From Chitinophagaceae bacterium UBA4407 (GTDB taxonomy: Bacteria > Bacteroidota > Bacteroidia > Chitinophagales > Chitinophagaceae), in NCBI GenBank assembly GCA_002390845.1, contig DGQT01000060.1, positions 1 through 15,838 of the forward strand: 15,838 nucleotides of DNA, written 5' to 3'. A program made the translations under genes and the position numbers. The notes under the pieces were generated by a model. It searched no databases, had not been told where the DNA came from, and was given only the letters and a program-made list of their open reading frames with translations. Shown here in pieces: positions 6,719 to 13,119 of the stretch. Position 1 is the stretch's first letter. Every line of letters begins with the position of its first letter.

Positions 6719-7390
6719 TTATTTTAAAGCAGCGGTTATTGCGTTATCAAGCGGAGAAATTGCCGGTGGAAAATAGCTGAGTAAAATACCGTTTTCATCT
6801 ACAAGATATTTACTGAAATTCCATTCGGGTGGGCGACTGTTCCACCCGTTTTTATTTTTATCAGTAAGCCATTGAAATACTTCGTTCTGCTGCGCTGTTT
6901 TTATTACCGTACTTTTTTTCATTAAAAGAAAGCTTACACCAAAATTCGTTTTACAGAAGGCGGCTATGTCTTCATCGGTGCCGGTTTCCTGGTCTTTAAA
7001 ATCATTTGCCGGAAAGCCAATGATTACCAATTTGGCTTTGTATTGATCCTGTAATTTTTCAAGTTCTTCGTATTGGCCGGTATATCCGCAATTGCTTGCT
7101 GTGTTTACAATCAGCACTTTTTTTCCTTTAAAAGTTTCAAAGTTTATGGTTTGCCCTTTGTTGTTTACAGCTTTTAAATTATAAAATGAGGTAAGCGGTT
7201 TTGCATTTGCCTGGTTTTGCAATATTGCATTATTACCTGCAAACACTTTACTGGTAAACATCAGAACGGGATAAAACGTTTTTAATAAAGATTGCCTTAA
7301 CGTCATATTTTTTTGTTTAACGCATACCAGCAAAACAGTAATAATTACTGCGGCAAAGGTTAGCTTTTTAATGATCTTATTTTTAAACAT
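6719..7390 (-). CDS. Glutathione peroxidase family protein (thiol peroxidase)
   Basis: 223 residues from the ATG at 7388-7390. The thioredoxin-fold peroxidase core starts near residue 68 (FYNLKAVNNKGQTINFETFKGKKVLIVNTASNCGYTGQYEEL). Cys101 is the peroxidatic residue. GFPANDF (125-131) replaces the usual GFPCNQF, so the common second Cys is Ala and the tetrad Gln is Asp130. EWNF supplies the Trp190-Asn191 pair. Family members reduce hydroperoxides, and bacterial Cys forms usually use thioredoxin. Residues 11-23 are hydrophobic, implying a signal or membrane anchor, but a second start at Met29 (7304-7306, MTLRQSLLKTFYPVLM) looks more like the start of relatives I remember. With Met29 the protein has 195 residues and still carries a hydrophobic N-terminus. 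The choice of start decides export and is open. It converges with the GH16 gene. Confidence 0.88.
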   Translation of the reverse strand: MFKNKIIKKLTFAAVIITVLLVCVKQKNMTLRQSLLKTFYPVLMFTSKVFAGNNAILQNQANAKPLTSFYNLKAVNNKGQTINFETFKGKKVLIVNTASNCGYTGQYEELEKLQDQYKAKLVIIGFPANDFKDQETGTDEDIAAFCKTNFGVSFLLMKKSTVIKTAQQNEVFQWLTDKNKNGWNSRPPEWNFSKYLVDENGILLSYFPPAISPLDNAITAALK

Positions 7391-7435
7391 GCATGCTATT
7401 TAGAAGGGCTGTTGAAAGCTGATCATATCGTTACA

Positions 7436-7493
7436 GTAAAAGTGAGCGACGCAACAAAAGCCTCATTCATTTTCTTAAGCAGGTAACATAAAA
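7436..7493 (-). repeat. Dispersed intergenic element, copy D
   Basis: On the minus strand a short T4 run (from 7493) precedes GCTTTTGTTGCGTCGC, with the dyad GCGTCGC at 7452-7446, then TCACTTTTAC. It begins 6 nt after the aldehyde dehydrogenase stop, in the same sense. The right-hand core is clear; the left part is diverged. Confidence 0.65.
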
Positions 7494-7499
7494 TGTATT

Positions 7500-8894
7500 T
7501 TATTTTATAATCATCTTAAACAACCTAAGCTTGCCTTTAAACGGCGGGTATTTTACTGCAGGATCGAACCATGTGGGCGTTTTCATTACCGCTTTTTTAT
7601 GACTGAATGTTTCGAACGAATACTTGCCATGATAACGCCCTGTACCGCTGAAACCCCTGCCACCGAAGGGCAAATGATGATTGGTTAAATGCCAGCTTGC
7701 ATTGTTTACGCAACCGCCGCCAAAAGGCACACTGTTTAACCACTCTTTTTCCTTTGCACTGCTCGATGTAAAAATATAAAACGCCAAAGGGTTGGGATTG
7801 TTCGCAATAATTGCTTTTGCTTCGTCTGCCGTATTGAAAGAAAGTATGGGCAGTATAGGACCAAAAATTTCCTCTTTCATTATTGGGGAATCCAATGAAA
7901 CGTTTTCAATAATTGTTGGTTCGATGAAGAGTTTTTCTTTATTGGTTCTGCCGCCATAAACAATATTACCCTGCGATAAATAAGTGATAAGCCTGTTGAA
8001 TTGCCGCTCGTTAATGATCTTGCCGTAGTTGTAACTTTCTTCAGGCTTATCTGTAAAAAATCTTTGCAGACTATTTTTTAAAGCAGCAATCAATTCATCT
8101 TTTTTTGAAGCGTGCACCAGCACATAATCGGGCGCCACACACATTTGTCCGGCATTGGAGAATTTGGTCATACCAATTCTGTTGGCTGCAACTTTTATGT
8201 TGGCATCGCTTTCTACCACGCACGGACTTTTACCGCCCAACTCCAGCACAACGGGCACCATTCTTTCGGCAGCCATTTTATAAATGATCTTGCCAACCGC
8301 AGTGCTGCCCGTATAAAAAACATGATCGAAAGTAAAGTTGTTCATCATCTCGGGAACCACTGCTGCGCCATCGCCCTGAACGTATAAAATATATTCCGGC
8401 AAAAAGATTTCTTCAATAATTTTCTTCATCACTGCATCGGTTGCAGGTGCAAATTCAGAGGCTTTCAATACCGCACAATTACCAGCCGCTATGGCACCAA
8501 CCAAAGGTGTAAACAATAATTGCAAAGGATAATTCCACGGGCCAATAATCAGTACAATGCCCAAAGGCTCGTGCAGTACAAAGCTTGATGCTGGAAGGTT
8601 TACAAGATTTGTTGCAGTGTGTTCAGGTTGCATCCAATGCTTTAAATTTTTTAAAGTTGCATTAATCTCGCTTAATAAAAATCCTGTTTCTGTAACCCAG
8701 CTTTCTTCTGCACTTTTTTTAAGATCGGTATATAAAGCATTATGTAAATCCTGCTCATACAGCTTTACGGCAGCTTTTAATTTTTGCAATTGTTCTTTAC
8801 GAAACGCGTATGTTTTTGTTACGCCGCTGTTATAATAGCTGCGCATATTTTGCAGGCGTTCAATAATTGGTTTGGGTTCCGTAATATAATTCAT
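7500..8894 (-). CDS. Aldehyde dehydrogenase, class-3-like (NAD(P)-dependent)
   Basis: 464 residues, the length usual for the short class 3 / fatty-aldehyde type rather than the roughly 500-residue class 1/2 enzymes. Family motifs are complete: GPWNYPLQLLFTPLVGAIAAGN (118-139, with Asn121), TGSTAVGK in the nucleotide-binding part (195-202), VVLELGGKSP with general base Glu218, NAGQMCVAP with catalytic Cys252, EEIFGP (341-346), and LPFGGRGFSGTGRYHG near the C-terminus. The enzyme oxidises an aldehyde to a carboxylic acid using NAD(P)+; the substrate, such as aliphatic or aromatic aldehydes, cannot be read. No signal peptide, so cytoplasmic; the basic C-terminal tail (KGKLRLFKMIIK) might touch the membrane. 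The ATG start precedes a typical N-terminal helix. It is a lone gene with gaps of 109 bp and 266 bp on its two sides. Confidence 0.93.
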   Translation of the reverse strand: MNYITEPKPIIERLQNMRSYYNSGVTKTYAFRKEQLQKLKAAVKLYEQDLHNALYTDLKKSAEESWVTETGFLLSEINATLKNLKHWMQPEHTATNLVNLPASSFVLHEPLGIVLIIGPWNYPLQLLFTPLVGAIAAGNCAVLKASEFAPATDAVMKKIIEEIFLPEYILYVQGDGAAVVPEMMNNFTFDHVFYTGSTAVGKIIYKMAAERMVPVVLELGGKSPCVVESDANIKVAANRIGMTKFSNAGQMCVAPDYVLVHASKKDELIAALKNSLQRFFTDKPEESYNYGKIINERQFNRLITYLSQGNIVYGGRTNKEKLFIEPTIIENVSLDSPIMKEEIFGPILPILSFNTADEAKAIIANNPNPLAFYIFTSSSAKEKEWLNSVPFGGGCVNNASWHLTNHHLPFGGRGFSGTGRYHGKYSFETFSHKKAVMKTPTWFDPAVKYPPFKGKLRLFKMIIK

Positions 8895-8919
8895 GGCAAT
8901 TGTTTTACAGTTTATGTGT

Positions 8920-8927
8920 GAAAGTTA
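8920..8927 (-). promoter_or_regulatory. Possible -7 element of the aldehyde dehydrogenase gene
   Basis: The minus strand reads TAACTTTC, matching TAnnTTTG of Bacteroidota promoters except the last base, 25 nt before the ATG. No good TTG -33 partner is evident, so this is weak. Confidence 0.2.
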
Positions 8928-8995
8928 ATCTATCCTTTTTAATCTGCAGCCAGAAAGCGATTTTATGTAATCTGTATGGTGAATGTAGGCGGTAA

Positions 8996-9050
8996 TTTTT
9001 TTGATACCGGCATTTGTATTTCATAGCATCATCGTTGCGTCGCATTACGT
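8996..9050 (+). repeat. Dispersed intergenic element, copy E
   Basis: A T7 run (8996-9002) is followed by GATACCGGC, GCATCATCGTT and the dyad GCGTCGC at 9037-9043, 40 nt from the start of the last six T. It lies on the plus strand, antisense to both neighbouring genes, with the T-run facing the aldehyde dehydrogenase gene. Confidence 0.75.
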
Positions 9051-9160
9051 TTATCAGCAACGCATTTATTGAGCTTTTACCGAAGCGGAAATTTCCAGAA
9101 CACCCGCATAATTCAGATGCAAGCAGCTAAATGAAAATATTTCTGCGTATGCTGCTATGC

Positions 9161-10189
9161 TTACAGGTGATTGGCTCCATAGTAGCCCGCTCCAAGCAAA
9201 GGAGCTTTTTCATTCATTACAACTTTAATTGGTACAGTCTGTACCAATTCCTGCATACGGTCGCAGTTAAGGTAGGCTTTTAAATAAATATCCTGCTGCA
9301 ATAGTTGAATAATTTTTGGCGGTATGCCCCCGGCCAAATACAAGCCACCAATCGCCTTCATTTTTAAAACAAGATTGGCAGATTCGTGACCAAGGTGCTG
9401 CATAAATATTTTCATGGTTTCCACACATATCTCAGCAGTGTTATCAATGGCTGCATTACTGATTGCTGCAGAAGGATCTTCTGCTTTTATAGCCTCTGCA
9501 AGCCACGCAGGCTCTGGCATTTTCTTTACTTCTTTTAAAAAATTATACACCCGAAAAATGCCCGGTCCTGAAAGAACATGTTCACGGCTTACTACTTTTT
9601 CTGTTTGGTTTATATAGCGGTATAATTCAATATCAACTTCGGTACGGGCACCAAAATCTGTATGGCCACCTTCTGTAGCAAAAGGATGATAGGCTTTGCC
9701 ATCCCAAAACATGCCTGCTTCGCCTAAACCGGTGCCGGGTGCTACTATGGCTATATTGCCTGCACCGGGTACACCCTCGTTCAGTGTAACAAGATCTTCA
9801 TCGGGTAAACATGCAACGCCATAAGCGGTTGCTTCAAGATCGTTGATGAGTGTTACTTTTTCGTAGCCTGCGGCTTTGGCAATTTCATCTGCAGAGATGA
9901 TCCAATTGAGGTTGGTAATATCGGCGCTGCCATTAATAACAGGGCCGGCTACACCAATACAAATACTTTGTGGTTTTACAAGCGGATGTTCAGCGAAAAA
10001 TGTCTGTATAATACTTATAAAAGAAGGATAATCTCTTGAATGATACTTTGCCGAAAGCAACGTTTCTGCTTGTTGCCCGGTTACTTTATACAATGCAAAA
10101 TTCACTTTGGTTCCGCCAAGGTCTGCGGCCAGCACTATTACCGGTTCTGATGATGACTGGCTTTTTCCGTAGAAGGCAATTGGTATCAA
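9161..10189 (-). CDS. glk: Glucokinase (Glk family, ATP-dependent)
   Basis: 342 residues. The actin/hexokinase-like fold shows in order: AADLGGTKVNFALY (phosphate-1, about 21-34), CIGVAGPV (77-84), LINDLEATAYGVA, GTGLGEAG (adenosine-phosphate site), TEGGHTDFG with the sugar-contacting Glu and His, and GLYLAGGIPPK near the C-terminus. This fits the bacterial glucokinase family, which phosphorylates glucose at the 6-position at the entry to glycolysis in the cytoplasm. The start is unusual: the family-length N-terminus (MIPIAFYGKSQ) can only begin at a TTG (10187-10189). No in-frame ATG exists between the upstream TAA stop and the phosphate-1 motif; a GTG within that motif would cut the fold. 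Element F and 118 bp separate it from the kinase-like gene upstream, so it may have its own promoter or be read through. Confidence 0.9.
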   Translation of the reverse strand: MIPIAFYGKSQSSSEPVIVLAADLGGTKVNFALYKVTGQQAETLLSAKYHSRDYPSFISIIQTFFAEHPLVKPQSICIGVAGPVINGSADITNLNWIISADEIAKAAGYEKVTLINDLEATAYGVACLPDEDLVTLNEGVPGAGNIAIVAPGTGLGEAGMFWDGKAYHPFATEGGHTDFGARTEVDIELYRYINQTEKVVSREHVLSGPGIFRVYNFLKEVKKMPEPAWLAEAIKAEDPSAAISNAAIDNTAEICVETMKIFMQHLGHESANLVLKMKAIGGLYLAGGIPPKIIQLLQQDIYLKAYLNCDRMQELVQTVPIKVVMNEKAPLLGAGYYGANHL

Positions 10190-10243
10190 TGTTGAGTTAT
10201 TTACCTGATGATTTAAATTCGGGATTGCTGCATAAAGTTATAG

Positions 10244-10303
10244 TGTACAAAAGTGCGACGCAACAAAAGCTTAATTCATATTCTGTGGCCCGGCTCAAAA
10301 AAA
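10244..10303 (-). repeat. Dispersed intergenic element, copy F
   Basis: On the minus strand a T7 run (10303-10297) is followed by GAGCCGGGC and GAATATGAATTAAGCTTT, then the dyad GCGTCGC at 10261-10255 and ACTTTTGTACA. The dyad begins 41 nt from the start of the last six T. It begins 4 nt after the stop of the kinase-like gene. It matches copy G in 44 of the first 51 positions, in inverted orientation at the other end of that operon. Confidence 0.85.
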
Positions 10304-10307
10304 TGTA

Positions 10308-11402
10308 TTAATCATCGAACCTGCCCTTGGTTTTGGGAAGGTTTTTTAAGCTTTTACGCAGCGTGTGTTTTAACTGTGTTCGCAACAGTTCGCCCATGAA
10401 TTTCGGACGCAGAAAACCGATCTCGTGAAAATGATCTGCGAGTTCAATTTTAAGCTGTTCGATTTTTTCGGGGCTTGAAATTTTATCGGTATTCATATTG
10501 TCGAGCAGTTCTTTCAAACGGTACCGGGAAGACACCAAACGGAATGTCATTAATGTCCTTTCTTCGGCCTGGTATTGTGCTATGGATTCTTTATCCAGGT
10601 GCTTTAATACAGCTTCAACAAAGGATGTATTTTCTTTGAAGAACTGTGGCAGGTATAAATTTTTACGCCCTTCATAACTCTGCTGGTCAAAGTCTATGGC
10701 GCGTATGCGGTACTGAAAATCTTCATCAATATCGGGTGTAATATTTACCACGAAATTATAGCTGCGCATATCGCCAAGCAATCGTATAAAACAACGCTCG
10801 TTGAACTTAACAAACTCTTTCGCAAAGCGGATGATGTTGGTGGCAGGACTGTTTAAATAATCTTCTGCAAACACATCGCCGGGAATGCCGGGAATATGTT
10901 CTTCAACAAGTGTATCATGATTGGTGAAAAAAGTAATACGGTTGGGCGAAAGCAAATGCTCCAGTTCCAAACCATACACACGGCTTGCATCGGCCTGTTT
11001 AATATAATAGTGATCGTGATTATCGTTGAACTTATTAACGATGCGTATGCGGAATGGCTGGCTGTTGCCAAAGATGCAAAAGTCGATTCTGGCAACATCG
11101 AGATGATCAACAAAACTAAGGTCGCCTTCTGTTTTTAAAATGGCATAGATACTTACAAGCGCTTCGCGTAAATGTTCCCATTCACGCATATCGTAACTCA
11201 CCGTTTCCCATAAAGTATCTTTACCTTTTTTATCTTTTAGTGGTATTGAATAAGTAAAGCGCAGCAAGTCTCTGTAAGTTGCGGGTAATTTTATTTCACG
11301 GCCATTACGGGTAAGGTAAAGCCGCAAACTATCATTCACCGGAAAGATGGGTTTCTTACGCGAAGGGCGAATATGTTCTATGGGATCTTTTGTGTTGAAC
11401 AT
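10308..11402 (-). CDS. Divergent protein-kinase-like / APH-fold protein of unknown function
   Basis: 364 residues. I do not recognise a named family, but an eukaryotic-like/aminoglycoside-phosphotransferase kinase plan can be traced. YYIKQADASRVYGLELEHLL (132-151) resembles the ATP-binding Lys strand (Lys135) followed by a helix with Glu146/Glu148. TLVEEHIPGIPG (164-175) resembles the hinge of APH enzymes. LGDMRSYNFVVN (209-220) fits the catalytic loop xGDxxxxNxxx (Asp211, Asn216), and IRAIDFD (233-239) fits the metal-binding IDFD motif (Asp237, Asp239). There is no glycine-rich loop of the classical type. N-terminal residues 1-115 and the charged, basic C-terminal tail are extra. No signal peptide, so cytoplasmic. 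It starts 8 nt after the DUF2130 gene stop, so the two are co-transcribed. Substrate may be protein or small molecule; catalysis is inferred from motifs only. Confidence 0.7.
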   Translation of the reverse strand: MFNTKDPIEHIRPSRKKPIFPVNDSLRLYLTRNGREIKLPATYRDLLRFTYSIPLKDKKGKDTLWETVSYDMREWEHLREALVSIYAILKTEGDLSFVDHLDVARIDFCIFGNSQPFRIRIVNKFNDNHDHYYIKQADASRVYGLELEHLLSPNRITFFTNHDTLVEEHIPGIPGDVFAEDYLNSPATNIIRFAKEFVKFNERCFIRLLGDMRSYNFVVNITPDIDEDFQYRIRAIDFDQQSYEGRKNLYLPQFFKENTSFVEAVLKHLDKESIAQYQAEERTLMTFRLVSSRYRLKELLDNMNTDKISSPEKIEQLKIELADHFHEIGFLRPKFMGELLRTQLKHTLRKSLKNLPKTKGRFDD

Positions 11403-11410
11403 ATTCTTTG

Positions 11411-12682
11411 TTACATTAAAAGGTTGGTATCACTGTCTTCCAGCAAGTTTAAATTCACGGCATCGGCACCGGCAATGCCTTCTACAGAACCCTTGATATG
11501 GGCAGCGTTCAGCAAAACTTTCTCCAATTGCTTTTCACGTGCCTTCCATAATTTTTCCATGGCATCGCGTTCTTTTTGTATGCTTAGTTTCATGCTCATA
11601 AAACCTTCGCGGATTGCTTTCCACTGTTCACTGAATTCGCTGCCAATTAAATAATCGTAAAGCATTACCATTTTATCGCCTTTGTTTTCCTGGCTCTTTT
11701 TTGTGTCGGCGATTTTCAAAATGGCATTGCGTAATAATAAAGCAACGCTTCTTACTTCGGTGAAAGAACAAATATAAACGCCGTCTTTTTCTCCAAAACG
11801 GTCCATGTCTTTTGGAAATGCCTGCGTTACAATTACGGCTACATCGGCACCTAAAGTGCGCATATCATGTTTTAATTTTTCTATCCAGTCGTTGCTGAAA
11901 TCTTTAGTGCGTTTGCTTTCATAAATAATTTTTCCTGCCTCGTTACCAAACTGGTTGCGCACTAGTTGAATACAATCTGCACCACGAACACCCTTGCCCA
12001 CTTCTTCTATTTTATCGAAAGGAAATGTGGCCTGTAAAATTTCTTCCAGCAATAATTCCTGTGCTTCGCCTTGTAGTTGCATGCTACCCTGCTCGGCTTT
12101 GCGTTTCATTTCATCAACCAGCTTTTTCTGGTCTTCAATCTGCTTTTCCATTTCACGCATGCGCAGTTGATATTCCTGTTCTTTTAATCCCATTTTTTCC
12201 TGTTCTTCTTTCTGCAACTGTTCTTTCATTTTCTCACGGCCTTCCATTAGCTGGCGTTGTACCTGCAGGTCAAGCTCTGCTTCTTTATTGTTGAGCGCTT
12301 TTTCTTTTTGCAAAAATTCCAATTCTTTTTTGCGGGCTTCTTTTAATTTTTCCTCTTTATCAGCATCTGATTGCTCAAGCAACTTTAACTTGTTTTCAAA
12401 ATCAGATGAAACAGATTTTCGAATGTTTTCTTCAAGCTGCTGGTTGCGTTTTTTCAATTCGTCAGAAAGCTTTTTTTGATAGGCATCTTCCTGTAGTTGC
12501 TTTTGTTTTGTAAACTCTTCTTCCTTCTTACGCAACTCTTCTTCTTTTGTGCGTTTATAATCCTGCATTTGCTGGCGCAACTGTTGTTTCTCTTTTTCAA
12601 TCGCTTCTTTCTGCTCTTCGTTAAGCGCATCTTCCAGCGGAAATTCAAAACCACAATTAGGACATTTTATAATAGTTGGCAT
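11411..12682 (-). CDS. DUF2130 coiled-coil protein with PD-(D/E)xK-like core
   Basis: 423 residues. The N-terminus has a single CPNC pair (Cys7, Cys10) like half a zinc ribbon. Residues about 20-200 are an almost uninterrupted Glu/Lys/Gln-rich coiled coil. The DUF2130 core follows: GEAQELLLEEIL (205-216), GVRGADCIQLV (231-241), KIIYESKRTKDFSNDWIEKLKHD (251-273), ADVAVIVTQAFPKDM (279-293) and YICSF. Asp236 with Glu255-x-Lys257 on the next strand has the spacing of the PD-(D/E)xK nuclease superfamily, with a helix Glu ahead of it, so a nucleic-acid-cleaving activity is possible but inferred. The DUF2130 assignment rests on the core motif; the cellular role is unknown. A second coiled coil lies at 355-395. 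It is first gene of a two-gene operon with the kinase-like protein. The ATG at 12680-12682 directly precedes the CPNC motif, so the start is secure. Confidence 0.85.
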   Translation of the reverse strand: MPTIIKCPNCGFEFPLEDALNEEQKEAIEKEKQQLRQQMQDYKRTKEEELRKKEEEFTKQKQLQEDAYQKKLSDELKKRNQQLEENIRKSVSSDFENKLKLLEQSDADKEEKLKEARKKELEFLQKEKALNNKEAELDLQVQRQLMEGREKMKEQLQKEEQEKMGLKEQEYQLRMREMEKQIEDQKKLVDEMKRKAEQGSMQLQGEAQELLLEEILQATFPFDKIEEVGKGVRGADCIQLVRNQFGNEAGKIIYESKRTKDFSNDWIEKLKHDMRTLGADVAVIVTQAFPKDMDRFGEKDGVYICSFTEVRSVALLLRNAILKIADTKKSQENKGDKMVMLYDYLIGSEFSEQWKAIREGFMSMKLSIQKERDAMEKLWKAREKQLEKVLLNAAHIKGSVEGIAGADAVNLNLLEDSDTNLLM

Positions 12683-12696
12683 AAAGCAATTTTACA

Positions 12697-12724
12697 CAAA
12701 TTAAACTCAATTTTTAAAATACAA
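12697..12724 (-). promoter_or_regulatory. Possible promoter of the DUF2130/kinase-like operon
   Basis: The minus strand reads TTG (12724-12722), a 17-nt AT-rich spacer, then TTAATTTG (12704-12697), one mismatch from TAnnTTTG. The ATG follows 14 nt later. This fits the Bacteroidota sigma factor pattern moderately. It abuts the T-run of copy G. Confidence 0.3.
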
Positions 12725-12782
12725 TTTTTTTGAGCCAGGCAATGGAATATGAATTGAACTTTAGTTGCGTCGCACACTTGTA
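12725..12782 (+). repeat. Dispersed intergenic element, copy G
   Basis: A T7 run (12725-12731) is followed by GAGCCAGGC and GAATATGAATTGAACTTT, then the dyad GCGTCGC at 12767-12773 and ACACTTGTAG. The dyad begins 41 nt from the start of the last six T. It lies on plus, antisense to both neighbours, with the T-run side toward the DUF2130 start. It is the closest relative of copy F. Confidence 0.85.
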
Positions 12783-12861
12783 GTCCAGAATAGATATGCG
12801 CATTTGGCTGTCTGTGAGAAGTTAAACCAGGAAACTGAGTTTAGTTTAAGCGGCTATTAAT

Positions 12862-12887
12862 TTTTTGCTTATTTTGTTGAGCAAAAA
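12862..12887. other. Perfect 8-bp hairpin
   Basis: TTTTTGCT (12862-12869) and AGCAAAAA (12880-12887) are exact inverted repeats around a 10-nt loop. There is no T-run 3' of the stem on the minus strand, so it is not a standard terminator for pabB, whose stop is also about 230 bp away. Confidence 0.35.
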
Positions 12888-12966
12888 GTGCAGAATTATT
12901 TTCTTCAATATCGTGTTTGATAGAATTTTTTTTGGAAAGAATGAGTAAACAGCGATAGCTTACGTA

Positions 12967-13035
12967 ATGTTTAAAATAAAAGCCGCCACACTACTATGCC
13001 TGATGTGTTTTGCCCGGCAAATATTTATTAAGTAA
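12967..13035 (+). other. Tiny signal-peptide-like open frame, doubtful
   Basis: A 22-codon frame reads MFKIKAATLLCLMCFARQIF and ends IK-stop. The basic start and hydrophobic core resemble a lipoprotein or secretion signal. It stops at once, so it could be the head of a lost gene, a small membrane peptide or chance. No ribosome-binding site is evident. Confidence 0.15.
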
Positions 13036-13119
13036 AATAATTCTTCTATTCTTCTTCCCGCTAACTATCTTTTATCCCGAACCCAGATTAATAGTAAGAT
13101 TAAGCTGGTTACGAAAAAA

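Larger units (their letters stand above)
12683..13119. other. Intergenic region with repeat copy G, a hairpin and a tiny signal-like frame
   Basis: 437 bp without a secure gene between pabB and the DUF2130 gene, both on minus. It contains a possible promoter (12697-12724), copy G (12725-12782), a perfect 8-bp-stem hairpin (12862-12887) and a 22-codon plus-strand frame with signal-peptide character (12967-13035). The length and the tiny frame are compatible with a decayed gene, but no recognisable remnant is seen. Confidence 0.55.

Noticed and set aside
6719..10189. Glutathione peroxidase, aldehyde dehydrogenase and glucokinase as one operon
   Set aside because: They share a strand, but gaps of 109 and 266 bp, each with a repeat copy, separate them, and their functions are not obviously linked.
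10244..10303. Elements F and others as intrinsic terminators
   Set aside because: The T-run comes before, not after, any symmetric sequence in the sense orientation, and the dyad has a 1-nt centre that cannot form an RNA loop.
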